Positions 36,701-49,384 of a stretch of 64,000 nt of DNA are shown in pieces (within the stretch, counting starts at the first letter, position 1; each line of letters begins with the position of its first letter). The position numbers were made by a program, and so were the translations under genes. This DNA comes from Channallabes apus. Taxonomy: Eukaryota > Chordata > Actinopteri > Siluriformes > Clariidae. The stretch spans positions 17,647,314 to 17,711,313 of the forward strand of contig CM060127.1 in the NCBI GenBank assembly GCA_030522415.1, read 5' to 3'. Below the pieces are notes generated by a model. The model saw nothing but the letters and a program-made list of their open reading frames with translations, was not told where the DNA came from and did no database searches.

Positions 36701-38338
36701 TGTGCATGTGCCCTTGTGTTTGTTCATGTACAGGAATTTCCATAGCTTTGCAGTTGTACATGCTGAGATGGGCAGATGCTGAGAGCATGAGATCGTGTTC
36801 TCAGAAAAACAAGTCTTTACACTCTTCTCAGTCACATGGCTCTAGAAGGAAACTGCTGTACAACTGCTGTACAACAGTGTCTGAAGTAGGTCAAGTCAAG
36901 CCATTCCATGCAACAGCATGTCTTACAGATTAACTAAATCATACTGGCCCTTACACAGCTATGACACATCAAGTCTCAGTACATAACTTTCTGTAGGTGC
37001 AGACAGATACAGTAACATGTTAAAGGGAAAAAGCAAAACAAAGTTATGGGTAGTCATTCTGGAAGACAGCACATCCATCAGAATATAAGTCTTTCATGGG
37101 ACGATAATGGTGATCAGTCAGAAGAGCGTTGTATGATTTACAGTGATGCTTTACTCTTTGAAGACAAATAGACCCCTGTTTGACCATCCTGTTTTTTTTC
37201 CCTGTAATTTGTGTATGCGTACATTGTGTAAAATGTATGTGTCTGTAAAAACAGTTTCAGTATTCAGTAGTTTTAGATACAGAATCCAAAGAAATTAAAA
37301 TATTAATTGATTGAATAATTATATTTTATGTTTGTTTGGATGGTGGTATCCAATATACTGTTTACACTGGATGAAAATACTATACCACATGTTTTACAGT
37401 ACAGTGCAGCATTTATAATATTTGTATGCTTTATTTCTTGATCTTTTTCTCCAGAGATTATCTTGCACTGACCTCTTGTGGATAATAAAGTAAAAGCCTA
37501 AACTGTTACTTAACATGTGCTGTATTATATTTCATTTATAGCACATGTGCCCTGTTCTGCAAAGCTGCAGCATATACTTATTGCAAATATGGAAATTTGT
37601 TTATATTTGTTTATATCTGTAATTCATTTTCTACAATCTCAGTTTCAGAATAAATATGAAACTCACAGTCTGAATTATTTTGTTGAATTATTTCTGTGAG
37701 GTCTAATGTGTGCTGTTAAAACTCTCACGCTCTAAGAAATCCATTAATGTTTAATGGAACAAAGTTTAATGGCTTTTCTATTAAATCTCAAGAATAAGTT
37801 ATAAAGAACCCAAACAGTTCTGTGGGTGGCAAGCTGTTTTCAATTAGCTGTAATGGGACAATACTTTAATACAAATAACATCTGGGATTTAAGTGTTTTA
37901 GTGACAGGTTTGTGTGAGGCTCGTTCAGGAAATGGCTTCAGCTAAAAGCCACCCGATGGAGAATGTTGAGAGTTCCAATTTTTCCATCTTCATTCCATAC
38001 AGACATAAACAAATGAACTGCTCGGTCCATTAAATCAAGTGACGCAGAAAAGAAATGAGTAGGAAGTGAATTCTGAGTAAGGTATACAGTAGGTCTAAGT
38101 GTGCCTTTTAATAGAAAGAAGATGAGTTTAGCTTAACATTGCTAATATATGACTTAAGAAATCCAAACTATTCCAGGACAAATATGGCTGCTTTCACACA
38201 CCTTAGGACTTGTAAGGCCAAGTTTATCATGCAAAAATATATTTTAGCAAGTTAAAATATCTTGACTGAAGACGCTGAAGCTTGAGTTTATTCTAGAACA
38301 AGTAATTTGTGATCACTGATCATTGAAAACATTAACCT
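36701..38338. other. Intergenic, nothing recognised
   Basis: AT-rich sequence. The block at 37840-38060 (containing TTTTCAATTAGCTGTAATGG) lacks repeats and could be conserved non-coding DNA; this cannot be decided from one sequence. Confidence 0.35.
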
Positions 38339-38761
38339 TCAAAAATACCTTGGTTTGGGTTTCTCTTGTGCCACTAGGGCAGCTCTGGCCCCCTTGGGGC
38401 GTGGCTCAGCAGACCCTCTGAGGACATGCTGTGGTGTCACTGGGATGTTGGCAGTAGATGCTTTGTGTGCTGTAGGTTGCTGTGGGGTAGGTCCCATGGG
38501 TTCTTGATTGGATTTAGATCTGGGGAATATGGAGACCAAGCCAGTGACCTTGGGCTCTTTGCCTGCTGATTCCAGTGTGTGGCTGGCATTGGTGCCCCGG
38601 GTGTTCTGATACCTTCCTAACAAGGCCAATGCATTCTTTTTCTTTGGCAATTTCTGCTGCATTGGCTTTTCTGTGGGTTTGACCCCAATGGCCTTTGATC
38701 CCCACAGCCATGAATGAGTCTTGGATGACCCTGAACCTGTTGCCAGTTTGTTGGTGTACAA
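38339..38761 (-). pseudogene. Tc1-like transposase remnant
   Basis: The minus-strand frame starts MYTNKLATGSGSSKTHS, parallel to the remnant at 15904-16110 (MYTSKLVTGSRAAKVSS). GATTGGATTTAGATCTGGGG at about 38502 is the reverse of the [14 protein letters not shown] segment. N- and C-terminal regions are joined by a large deletion, so the 140-codon open frame is fortuitous. Confidence 0.6.
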
Positions 38762-39193
38762 TACTGTGCAAAAGTCATAGGCACCCTGTGTGTTTTTTTT
38801 TTAAATGTTTATTTTATGACTTCATTATTAAGTCAGTACAAAAAATAGTCTGATTTACAACATTAGTACTGCATCAAAAAATTAAATGTTATGGGAAAAT
38901 ATCTGCAGGCCAGAAAAGAAAGCAGCATATTACTTTAAAGACCAATTTTCAGATGAAAAAAAGAAAAGAAAAAGAAAGAAATTTGCTTGGTGAGACAAAG
39001 ACCCCAGTAGGACTGTGTGGTTGTTTCTGCAGCTATACTGTATTTTAAGCAAAGATTTGTTACACCAATTATTGACTTTGTTTCATTAATTACTAGTTAC
39101 AGCTTTTTGTAATAAATTTTGAATGTGAAAACTTCTTTGAAGACATCCTTGCTCTGCAGCAGTTTTTTTTCAAGACTTTTTCACAGTACTGTA
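38762..39193. mobile_element. Tc1-like MITE with CTGTGCAAAAGTC ends
   Basis: Left end TACTGTGCAAAAGTCATAGG; right end AAGACTTTTTCACAGTACTG. The inverted repeats are about 20 bp with mismatches. It has no coding capacity. Confidence 0.65.
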
Positions 39194-39477
39194 TATTTGG
39201 TGATCAGTGATTTTCAGTTCACCAGGCGGAGGTGTTAATGTTAACACTGATCAATGTATTTGTTCTCTAATAAACTCATATAACTCAAATAACAAGAACA
39301 ATTATATACATATCCCTAAATGATTTCACTTGCAGAGGGCTAGCCTATACTTCCATTAAAATACATGAGCCCAGCACATCTTTTAGAAGGTTTAATATGA
39401 TAGAGCAACTTACTTTATACATGGTTTTACTAATACCCACTATTGTCTATATTTGCTCTGATCAACAACTTGAAACA

Positions 39478-39668
39478 TTTCAGCTCAGTGGTTAAGTCAC
39501 TGGACTACGGTTCGGAAGATCCCAGGTTCAAACCCCACAACCACCAAGTTGCCACTGTTGGGCCCTTGAGCAAGGCCCTTAACCCTCAACTGCTCAGATG
39601 TGTAATGAGATAAGAATGTAAGTCGCTCTGGATAAGAGCGTCTGCCAAATGCCTAAATGTAAATGTAA
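39478..39668 (+). mobile_element. tRNA-derived SINE
   Basis: TTTCAGCTCAGTGGTTAAGT ... B-box-like AGGTTCAAACCCC ... TTGCCACTGTTGGGCCCTTG ... GTAAGTCGCTCTGGATAAG ... GCGTCTGCCAAATG, ending in (TAAATG)n. Sister copy at 61999-62190. Confidence 0.85.
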
Positions 39669-39674
39669 ATGTAA

Positions 39675-39770
39675 ACCCCACAACCACTAAGTCGCCACTG
39701 GCCCTTGAGCAAGGCCCTTAACCTTCAACTGCTCAGATGTATAATGAGATAAAAAATATAAGTCCAACCA
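39675..39770 (+). mobile_element. Partial second SINE copy
   Basis: ACCCCACAACCACTAAGTCG to ATAAAAAATATAAGT repeats the middle of the SINE just before it, starting at its tail: a tandem partial copy. Confidence 0.8.
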
Positions 39771-40586
39771 AAACATAAGGGTCCCAACTATGCTGTGTGA
39801 GCCACAAAAGACTTCCTTACAGTAGGGCAGAGATCTCACTGTATCTACTGTACAGTAGGGATAGAACTCCATTCCTAGCGGGCAAAACAATTTAATTAAC
39901 CAAATCTTTAAACACCCATTGAACCTAGTAAATAACAGATTAGTTGAATCAGCTGTAGTAGGGTGAAGGCTTTATCCCACAAGTACATTTTTGATGTTTC
40001 CTCTCCATAAACCATTGCTAACAATAAAGTACATTTAAATACAGTAAAAATAATAAATAAAAAGCATATGGTTTTACAGAGACTGTTTAACAAAATAGTG
40101 CACAATTTTTAAAAAGTGAATAAATATTATGACTTCACTAAGAACACTTAAAAACAAATCTTAAAAACATGCATTAAAATTGCATTAAAAAAAGAAAAAA
40201 GAAAGAACATTGTGGTAAGGTGGCAAACAAGCTGTATCTTGGAGTGGCACACAAAAGCTGGACAAATCTACCTGCATTGTCAGGTACATGAAGTATTTTT
40301 TTTGATGATTTTGTTATTCTCCAAAGTCAAGTAAATCACTGGACTTTCTATACAACCAGACTTTGCTTTGACTGAATTATAGACACAGCCACAAGGGGCA
40401 GCAGTCCTGTGGAATGGTGAATCTTTTCCCCTTGCTTGGGCAGGAAAAGGCTAAATGAGTTTTGATCCTTAGATCCTGTCCAGTAACGTGTGAGAGATAA
40501 TCCAATCCAGGTTTTGACTTCTGAGACAGTTTTAATGTATATTATGATTTTTGGCCAGTGTGTTCTTTATCTACTATGTTTTTCTG
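39771..40586. other. gpr20 3' flank
   Basis: Contains the gpr20 3' UTR at its right end; its 3' limit is not defined. A TACTGTACAGTA double heptamer lies at 39846-39857. Confidence 0.4.
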
Positions 40587-41672
40587 TCATGCTGTCAGCT
40601 CTGCAGGAGGCAGGGTGCAGGGACTGAGTGTGAGAGTGGCTACGCTGTAAACAACTGCCATGGTAGCGCTGGACCCTTTGGAGCTTCGGCGAGGACCGGT
40701 CACCTCCGCTGCACTAGAATGCTGAGGCTCTCTCCTCCTGTAAGCACGGCGCAGGGCGGAGCGGAAGTTGTCAGGTACAAAGCAGTAGACCACAGGGTCT
40801 AGGCAGCTGTTTAGGCTACTAAGGGTCACTGTGGTGTGATAGGCAACCACATGCTGTTCTTTTCCACCTCCTAGACGGAAGTACACTAGGGCCTCTCGCA
40901 CATGGTAGGGTGTGAAGCAAACGACAAAGACGAGAAGCACAGCCAGTAACAGACGCACGGCTCTCGCCCTGCGACCCCGGCTCTGTGCCATGAGATGGTC
41001 GTTGGCGAGAGCACAGGCAACTCGTGCTGTAAAAATCACGATGACCAACAGGGGGATCACAAACTCCAGCAGAGTAACAGCAAAAAGCACAGGCAGGTGG
41101 CAGCAGGATGATTCAGCAAATTCCAGAGCTGTTGTCTGGAACGAGTAGGTGACCACCACAGCGAAAAGCCAGACCCCTGCACTAACACATTTAGCTACGC
41201 CAGGGCTTCTGCAGCGGTCTGCTGTGCCCGCAGCCCAAACCACTGCCATATAACGATCCACGCAGATGCTGGTGAGGAACAGGATGCTGCAGTACATGTT
41301 AACAAAATAGCTAAATGTATGCACATATGAACAGGCCAAACAGCCTCCGCCACTGTAATACAGAGCAATCCTGGCCGGTAGTGACAGCGCTACCAAGAGG
41401 TCGGCTACGGCTAAGTTAATAGTGTAGATGAGGGGTGCGGTGCGAGATCTTGTCCCCACACAGAAAACATAGAGAGCCAAGCTGTTTAGCACGAGCCCCA
41501 CCAAGAACATGATGCTGTTTACCACTATGAGGGTGATCCACAGGCCATAAACATCCTTATAGAGAGCCTCGTCCAGATGTGCTAATCTCTTCAAGTATGG
41601 CACCCCCCAGTGGTGGTGAGAGACGTTGATCGGTGGATCAGGAGTGAAAAGCTCACTGAGGATGGTATCCAT
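40587..41672 (-). CDS. gpr20: gpr20, orphan class A GPCR
   Basis: Plasma-membrane receptor of the rhodopsin family; the mammalian orthologue is an orphan reported as constitutively Gi-coupled. The 361-residue single-exon frame has an N-glycosylation site (N16-V-S), the motif LAHLDEAL...YGLW before TM1 that is typical of GPR20, TM1 about 45-70 with GLVLN (N63), TM2 with D91, Cys111/Cys114 before TM3, DRY at 139-141, Cys190/Cys191 in loop 2, FTPYH in TM6 (253-257), and DPVVY (292-296) in place of NPxxY. The tail contains RRSSKGS, as in mammalian GPR20. Start at 41672 (MDTILSEL) is preferred over the in-frame ATG at 41708, because a splice acceptor (TTACAG) sits just six bases upstream of 41672. 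The neighbour slc45a4 supports orthology. Confidence 0.93.
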   Translation of the reverse strand: MDTILSELFTPDPPINVSHHHWGVPYLKRLAHLDEALYKDVYGLWITLIVVNSIMFLVGLVLNSLALYVFCVGTRSRTAPLIYTINLAVADLLVALSLPARIALYYSGGGCLACSYVHTFSYFVNMYCSILFLTSICVDRYMAVVWAAGTADRCRSPGVAKCVSAGVWLFAVVVTYSFQTTALEFAESSCCHLPVLFAVTLLEFVIPLLVIVIFTARVACALANDHLMAQSRGRRARAVRLLLAVLLVFVVCFTPYHVREALVYFRLGGGKEQHVVAYHTTVTLSSLNSCLDPVVYCFVPDNFRSALRRAYRRREPQHSSAAEVTGPRRSSKGSSATMAVVYSVATLTLSPCTLPPAELTA

Positions 41673-41695
41673 GACTGACTGTAACAATGAGATAT
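41673..41695 (-). other. gpr20: gpr20 3' splice site directly before the ATG
   Basis: Minus-strand TTTATATCTCATTGTTACAG followed by TCAGTC and the ATG. The AG is at 41680-41679, so the coding exon would begin at 41678. A 5' UTR intron just before the start is common in this receptor class. Confidence 0.65.
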
Positions 41696-42492
41696 AAAAA
41701 TAAAACATGTGATTATTTTGTTTGTTAGTTTCTTTATTATGTTACTGCAACACATTCATCATGGAAGTATAAAATTATCATTTTGGTGCTTTAGATTAAA
41801 AATAAAAAAAAAAAAAAAACATTTCAACAAGTTACTTTTAAACTGTATATTAAACATAAGCATTGTGAGGCACTATGGTTGTAGCTGGGGATGTTTATTA
41901 TTGGTTTACTTGACAATAGCTTACACTATAATTCTGTTGAAGAAAAGAAGACTTACTACACTGAGCATGATGGCATTTACAGTACAATCGGCCAGAACTA
42001 TACAGATCCATATATTTTCATAAAGGACCAAGTGCAAAATGAGCTTGATTAGAAATGGATGATCAGGTAAGAATGGATACAATCCAAAAAAAAGCATTTA
42101 GAAGTAGCTAGCCAGAAGATTTAAAAACAGGGCTTAGCCTCTTTTGTTTTTGAGAGGGACTTCATGCTCAAATTAACTACTTTTACATATGACTGAAATG
42201 TCCATCTTAAAACTGTACAGTAGAGAATTCATCACTATTCAACTGATTGTGCTCTGGGGAGAGAATGTTTAAAATTAGCCACAGTTGGACAGTATTTATT
42301 TAGTAAAATTCCTGTATATTCTCTTCTATACTCTTACATAGATCACACTCAAACTCATAAAGAGTAGAACATTATGTTGATATGCAGTGCGCACGACTCT
42401 GCATACTACAACCTAAAGTAAATTATATTTTATACTATAAAATAAGAGGTATGAAATATGAAATGATGAAGTCTTTTTGAACAGAATCTTAC

Positions 42493-42560
42493 CTTTTGGG
42501 TTAATTTGTCCTCTAAGAGATTCTTTTTTTTTTAATCGAGCTGGACAGTCACACAGAGTC
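42493..42560 (-). other. gpr20: Candidate gpr20 5' UTR exon (donor visible)
   Basis: CCCAAAAG|GTAAGA on the minus strand gives a good donor at 42493/42492. Joined to the acceptor at 41679 it would remove about 0.8 kb. The 5' limit and promoter are not visible; the upper coordinate is nominal. Confidence 0.3.
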
Positions 42561-45500
42561 TCTTAATAAAAATCATAGTATCCAATATGTACCTAACACC
42601 ATGCACACAGAGCATGCCCTGCAGAAGAGTTCTGGATTTAATGTGACGACCTCCCACTTTCTCTTAAAGAGTGCAGTCTATCTTTTAAGTCATATCATCG
42701 AGTCTCTCCTTTTTTTCATTGTTGGTCTTTCAGTGCTGGTCATCTCTATGATTTCAGTCCGATCGGAGAATCTAAGCCCTGATGTCTCTCATCGAGTCTT
42801 TTACCATGTTGGAGCGTGTGCAGAGATTGGGGTCTTGCTCTTTCTGTGTTTTCCTCCCTCAGTCTTCTTCTTTCGAAATCTTCCTTTCCCCTGAGCTCAG
42901 AAAGTTTCCCAGATTTACTTCTGCTCTGACATCAAGCCTGTTAATCATGGGTTCAAGCTTCTTTGCACACTACAGCGTATGATAGTTCCTTTTAGGGGTA
43001 TAACACATACATTTTATATAAACAAGAAGGATCAAACGTTGTGGTGTTTTCAAGAAATGACATTCCTCAACCTTGTGCTAAGTCCATTTAATCCAAATTG
43101 ATAAATGATATGCAAGTTTAAACTTTGGTTTTCAACATGAACATGAGATTGAACAATACAGTTAGGTTACAAAGGCAGGCTTGAGATAAAGATTAAAATG
43201 TCACATATCAATCTAAAGCACTGTATCACATAATATGTGGCTTAATAGGATTTAAACATTTGTTATATTTTTACTATAACAGTGAAGCACAATATCTAGC
43301 TGTTTAGGACAAATTTATATTTTGCATTATATTTTAATTCATGCACACAAAATTGCTTTTAACTAAACTAATCTTTTGAAAATCACAGTCTTTGCAAAAC
43401 ACTCATTTCATAGCAATATGATGGCTGGGCTGGGCCATTAATTAACTAAATACAGTACATTCAATAATTTTTTTAAGAATGTTCAAGCCATAGAAAGGAT
43501 GTTTACAGTCTGTTGCACAAAAGCCACTCTAATAATAGATATGTGTCACTGACTGTCATTTAAGTCACAGGATCTATTTATGTACTGTAATACTGTTTCT
43601 TTAGCAACAATTGTACAGGGTCTTGTATACTGGATACCACAAATAATCTAAGCATAGTAATAAATTAATGTTTTATTGGTAGAGCAGATTTCAGAAAGTA
43701 CATTTTCTCTTGTAGGGGACTTGTCAGGATTGAGAACTTTCTGACTTCACCTTACAATAACAATCTGCATTTTCCATTTCTTATAACAAGAAGCATGTAA
43801 GAGGATGAAAACCGTAACACTATAATGAAAGTTATAATAGGAGTTAACTATTTTGTAGCTGTACTATGCATATGTAGTTCTTTACAAAAGATAATTGATG
43901 TCAAACTGACCTGCTGTGATTGGAAAATAATCAATTTGGTAATGAGTAATGATTGTTTTTCAACATTACAGCGCCACCACACTGTTTTTTTCTCTCCTGT
44001 ATATCGCACTGCCTTATTATTCATTCTGTCTATTTTATTGCATTAGACAGAAATAAAATTAATGGTGTTTATATACAAAGCTCATATCTCATATTCACAG
44101 CAACATAGCAAGTTTTTTCCCCTACTGTATTAAGTGTGTCTAATATTATTTTGGACTTTGGATCAATCTGCCAGTTTTCACGCAAACAAATTTGCTATTA
44201 AAATGCTAAAACTAATGCTATTAAATATGCCAATAACTATTTCCAGTGTTCTACAAAGACAGTCACAACATAAGTTTGTTAGTTTTTTAGTAAAACTTGC
44301 ATATTAATAATGATAAATTGCCATAAAGACAAATGCAGTTATAGCATTTTGCAAAATAATACAAAAATCACACTGATATGACTAACCACTTTTGACATAA
44401 TAGTTTGGCAAAACACCTTGATTTTTACCGCAATGTTTTTTGTCAGTTGACATGCTGAAAACCCACCAACATGAGTTGTGATTAAAGTAAATGTCTATAA
44501 AAACTAAAACATATTACTGTGTAACTTGGCAATCAGCCTGATCCAGGCTTGCTTGAACAACAAGACCAACAGCAATATTTATATTTATGAGTCTCACAAA
44601 TATCATTACATTATGTGAATGCAGATTTTAGCAGATGAAACATTTCTTAAGCTTTGGTCGAAATGGCCTTTTATGACTGTTGATTTACCCTCATGACCAA
44701 AGAATTCTTTTGGGAATGTTGAATTTTTCTTTTGCAGCTGCAAATGTGGATGGACTAAAATTGTACTGGGTTGTATTGGCTTTAGTAATTGACAGGTTTT
44801 GTGGATGTTGCCATGTTTGCATAGGTGTTTACTAGTGATGTGTGTCCATTAAATAATCAATGATCCATTTTCCCTCAATCAGGAGCAACCTCTTGTTTCA
44901 GGAGAAATGTATTACAGGTCATCTTAAGATACATTGTTTGCTATTTTGCACAACGGTGATGTTGGTTTGTGCAGTTGCACTGGCACATTTCTTTATCCAT
45001 GTTTCTGCTCCACATGCAATTATTTTTAAATTGCCCAGGTGCAAATAGATTTTTTTCATTTTTCATGATCGACCGCTTGAAATGCACAGGAAATCAACAG
45101 ATCATTGGCTGTAATTGTTGTTCATTTCATCAACAGTTTTTATACAGTAAAACAATTAGTCACAAGTTTACAGAAAACAAACTACAGTATGGTATCTATG
45201 GCTAGAAGCATTCTTCAAAGCGGTCTAATTCTGTTTAATCCTCAAATGACCTCTCTCAGACCTCTATTTCGGTAGATTAATTCAAACTACTGTAACATTA
45301 CCCTTAGCAAATATGGAGTCAAAAGCAACACAAATTGTGTTATTAATTGTAAGCTTCTTTAAATCTCTTCTTTCAACCCCCCAGATGCAGTGTTAAGGAC
45401 ACTGAGGCAGAGACATTATCCAACATAATTCTCTCTTCCTTGTGTTTTGTTACAGGGCTTAAGCAGTGGACTGTTGTTTTGAAAGGCCATGTTTCACCAG

Positions 45501-46420
45501 TCTGGCAAGACACTTGGACAGCAAGAGACTTATTGGTGCTAAGAGCATCAGGGTGGTCTGCCATCCTGTTTGTCTTCATCTTCGCTCGTCCTTGTGAAAA
45601 CTTTAGGGGCTTTTTACCTCAACACCCCATATGTTGGGTGCTGTAAGCTCGGTTCACAGGTCTGAAAATAAACAAAAGGCTTGAATAAAAATGACAGGAT
45701 TTGTCAAACACACAGTAATTCTACCACTTCCAGTGTTGTGGCTATGACTGTAAAGTTGAGGCGTGTTGGACTGGACTTTTCAGCCCTCATGTTCTAAACA
45801 TGTGTCATTGTGATACAGCCCAGAAGGTCAGTATATTTCAGCTCTGGCCTTTTAAGCTCACAATAAAAAATTTATTATAACATCTACATTTTTGACATGC
45901 TAACTGCAAGGTGCACATGGATGTATAGGATATCCTCATCCTACAGTCGTCCTACAAACGGCCACTCTTTTGTATTACATTAAGAAAAAAAGAAGCTTGG
46001 ACATGTTTCTAATTGAATACGTAATCAATTACATGAGTTCTGGTTATAACATTTTATAGATACTTTGTTGTAGATTAAAATAGAATAAAGTGTGAACATG
46101 AACATGTTGATTAAATAAAATGTAGAATGGCTGGCATAAACGACAATAGTGGATTGTACTGAAGACAAAACTAGTAATGCAATGCAATTAAAATCCACGC
46201 CTTCTGAGATGCATTAGTTTGTGGAATTGAAATTTGTCTTTTAATAAATATTGTAATGGTATGATAAATCTAACATAGAATTTAACGCTTTAAGAGGAAT
46301 ATGGTCCAGACTTTCTGTCTTGGTTGTTAACAATACCAATCTGCTTTTAACCATGGATCCAATATGACCTTGACAGGGTATGGATTGGCGTAGGGATTAC
46401 ACACCTCCAATTTCAACATA
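42561..46420. other. Intergenic gpr20-trpn1, left part
   Basis: AT-rich. Open frames at 42601-42894 and 45373-45646 show no known family; 45370-45660 is less AT-rich and might be a non-coding exon or conserved element. No repeat with clear ends. Confidence 0.35.
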
Positions 46421-46423
46421 TAC

Positions 46424-46463
<40 letters not shown>

Positions 46464-46490
46464 TATTATTAATTAATTAATTATTATTAT
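46424..46490. repeat. (ATT)n microsatellite
   Basis: About 14 ATT units passing into AATT repeats. Confidence 0.9.
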
Positions 46491-48110
46491 TTTTTTACAA
46501 AAGGTAGAAAGAGTTTTCACTGATTAGGCTGGGCAAACAAATTTAAGAAGTAGAGGAGGTTGCACCAAATGAGGTGGTTTAATATTTAGCAGTAACAGGA
46601 AATATAAAATGTGGTGCAGAGTAAATATTGTGGTAGGAGCTGCGGCTAGTAATGAGTCTGTCTGTCAATTGAAGAGACATCCAGCTGGAGATTCTTTAAA
46701 AAGAGGGAAGTTTGAGGTTCTGGGCAGACATGGCCCACTATTAAGGAAAACTTGTTTCGTAAATTTTAGTAAAACTTGTTTAGTATCTCCATATACTGTA
46801 GATTATTCCAGGTTCCTGGGTCTATCCGTATTCAATAGAATAGTGAAGATTAAACAGGTACTGTAAGTGGAATAGTTTATGGAGTTAGGCTCATTTTCAA
46901 GAAGATAGCCACCATTTTTAAAATGGTTTCTAGAAGAGAATTTAGACAGATAAGTAGATTCGAGACAGCAAGAATTGAGGGTCTTTCTGACTTTGAACAC
47001 AAGTGCCATAGATGGAAAAAATGTTGATGTTAATAAAACTAAACTAGCGAGCGAAATTTTATATTTTGTATTGCTTGGCGTGTGGGACCTTCATTATGCA
47101 CAAGATGTAAACTATAAGTGAATTAAATTCTTTAAGACATGATAAATTCTAGAAACCTGATCATGATTGTCCTCATCCAAAAAACTAGATGAGCATGTCA
47201 GAAAAGACGCAAAAAAAAAAAAAAAGAAGCAGAATGCAGATGGGGTGTTGGTCATACCATATGGCATGACAAGATACTAATAATACTGTAAGGTGTTCAT
47301 GCAGACTGAGACAGGCAGTGATAAAATTAATCTTAATTATGATGGTTGAACTACAAATTTGTTTATATTTTGGAAACTTGATGGTGGTTGTAAAAAGTAA
47401 CTGCTAAATAGGGAAAGAGTGTTTGTAGATAGAAGTATGAGTACACACACAGAGAGAGAAAGATGTCAAAAATATTTTAAACAGAAGCAAATCACTTAAT
47501 TTTACCATGCACAATTCAATAGACAAAAGAAAACCTGGTTTCTAATTAAAAAAGGAGAATTATAGTAAACACTCTACAGTATTTCCCATAAAAGAGAAAA
47601 ATGCAGTCTTATAATCTGTGTTTACACCAGCGATCACCTCCCTGTCCAGAGTTATATTCCACAGAGAGTCTGAACCTGTAACTTATGAAATGTTTTAGCA
47701 TTCACGCCATTAATCACTGAAGGAACTGAGAACATTGTGTTTTCATTAAGCTTTCATCAGAAACCATGTCCTGTGGAGGGGCCTGAAAGCATGGATGAGA
47801 CTTCAGGAAAACGTATACCTTAAGACAGAATTTAGGACACTTGCAGACACCTGTTTAGTTTCACTCAGTCCGCAAAACCGGGAGATGGTGTGACCTGACA
47901 GAGGAACAGGACAGGAAAAGCTTGAAGATTACAGAGAGCCAAGAACTGCTCTCTTAAAGTCTCACATATATTGTAAGATACTGTTGTTTAAAGAGACTGT
48001 AATAGCTTTTAAAAAGTTAGTATATTAATTATCTATACTGTATTAATAATTTTGAACAATAAATTGGGACAGACTGAAACAGAAATTGGCACACAACTTG
48101 GCACATGTTT
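46491..48110. other. Intergenic, nothing recognised
   Basis: AT-rich; no exon or complete repeat supported. The block 47590-47960 has balanced composition, is uncharacterised and could be repeat-derived. Confidence 0.35.
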
Positions 48111-48200
48111 TATGCTGGATGTCCCTCCGGGCTTAGTTTCGGCACTGCGTCCAATGGCTGGGGTTTGGGCACAGGGTGGAAATTGAACCCGGGCAGTTAA
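48111..48200. mobile_element. Fragment of a common fish repeat (3' half)
   Basis: TCCGGGCTTAGTTTCGGCAC ... CCAATGGCTGGGGTTTGGGC ... GAAATTGAACCCGGGCAG is one half of a widespread fish repeat. The other half appears separately at 49385-49440. Confidence 0.5.
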
Positions 48201-48236
48201 AAAAGCAGTAGCTTTCAGTAAAACAGGAATAAAGGT

Positions 48237-48484
48237 AAAGCAGAGGAAAGCCAACATGTGACATGAGAGAGAAGCTCCATTAAAAAAAAAAAGAACATCA
48301 ACAGGATTATTATAATAATAAAATAATAATTAAAGAGAATAATAATTAACTAATTATTGATTATATATTTCCCCACAGGAGTCACTTTCAGTTGAAGACA
48401 AATGTAATGTATGCTTAATGATAATACGAAGAAGCTGGCCTTTATTATTTAATTCTATTTTAAGATTAAATACATAAAGGCTAA
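48237..48484. repeat. Duplicated block, copy 1, with trpn1-like start
   Basis: AAAGCAGAGGAAAGCCAACA ... AAGCTCC, an A run, AATAATAAAATAATAATTAA, a GGAGTCACTTTCAGTTGAAG block and CTATTTTAAGATTAAATACA are repeated at 49511-49749. The first 40 bp match an internal part of the trpn1 exon at 52825-52866. Confidence 0.8.
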
Positions 48485-48589
48485 AAACGTGAATCATGAT
48501 TAAATAGAGTACAGCAGGTTTATTATAGATGAACTGGACTGTCTGTCTCTACTGGTATTCTATTCATTCAATCATTGAACCCAAATAGT

Positions 48590-49260
48590 AAATGACAGAA
48601 GTTGATTAGGTGCACCTGTTCAACTGTATGTCAATGCAAATAACTAATCAGCCAATTATTTAGGCATGTAGACATGGTCTGGTCAAGACAATTTGCTGAT
48701 TGCATCAAACATTGCATGTTTGTTGATGCCAAAGGGAATAAAAAAAAAAAAAAAAAAACTCATGATCTACTGGGATTTTTATGCACAAGCATGGTCTGAA
48801 AAAGGGAAAATATCCAGTGAGCTGCAGTTCTCTTGGCAAAAATGCTGTGTTGATGCCAGAGGTCAGAGGAGGTTGAGACTGGTTTGAGCTGACAGAAAGG
48901 CAACAGTAACTCCAATATCATTTCGTTACAATTGAGGTATTCCAAAGAATATCTCTGAATGCTCAAAACTTTATGATATGTTACAGCAGCAGAAGACCAC
49001 ACTGAGTGCCACTTCTGGATGCTAAGAACAGGATACTGAGCTTAGGATTTGCATGGGCTCACCAAAATTGGACACTTAGACATTTGGAAACGAATAGACA
49101 ACTGGAAAAATGTTGCCTGGTCAGATGAGTCTCAATTTCTGCTGCAGCTTTCGGGAGGTAGGATCAGGATTTGGTGTGAACAACATAAAAACATGAATCC
49201 ATCCTTCCTCGTATCAACAGTACAGGCAGGTGGTGGTGTTATGGTGTGGGGAATATATTG
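48590..49260 (+). pseudogene. Decayed Tc1-like transposon with transposase remnant
   Basis: Plus-strand remnants run from the N-terminal region (CAGAGGAGGTTGAGACTGG near 48861) to a catalytic fragment at 49049-49258: HGLTKIGHLDIWK, NVAWSDESQF (first catalytic Asp), and GGGVMVWG. The element is truncated after that motif. Confidence 0.7.
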
Positions 49261-49384
49261 ACCCCTTACTACTATCGACCCCTTGATTGTTGTTGAAATG
49301 CCACAGCCTACCTGAGTGGCTTTTAAAATTCTGTGTACTTTGTCTTTTGACTGCATCCAATAAGGGGTCACGATTGTGGACCAT

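Noticed and set aside
38339..38761. 140-codon minus-strand gene
   Set aside because: The reading is a fused remnant of a Tc1-like transposase region, partly out of its true frame; no splice or start context.
41673..41708. Upstream ATG at 41708 as the gpr20 start
   Set aside because: A splice acceptor lies between it and the ATG at 41672, so the upstream codons are intron; the extra residues also do not fit the family.
42601..42894. 97-codon plus-strand gene with hydrophobic stretch
   Set aside because: No family resemblance, no splice partners, and it overlaps the likely gpr20 upstream region.
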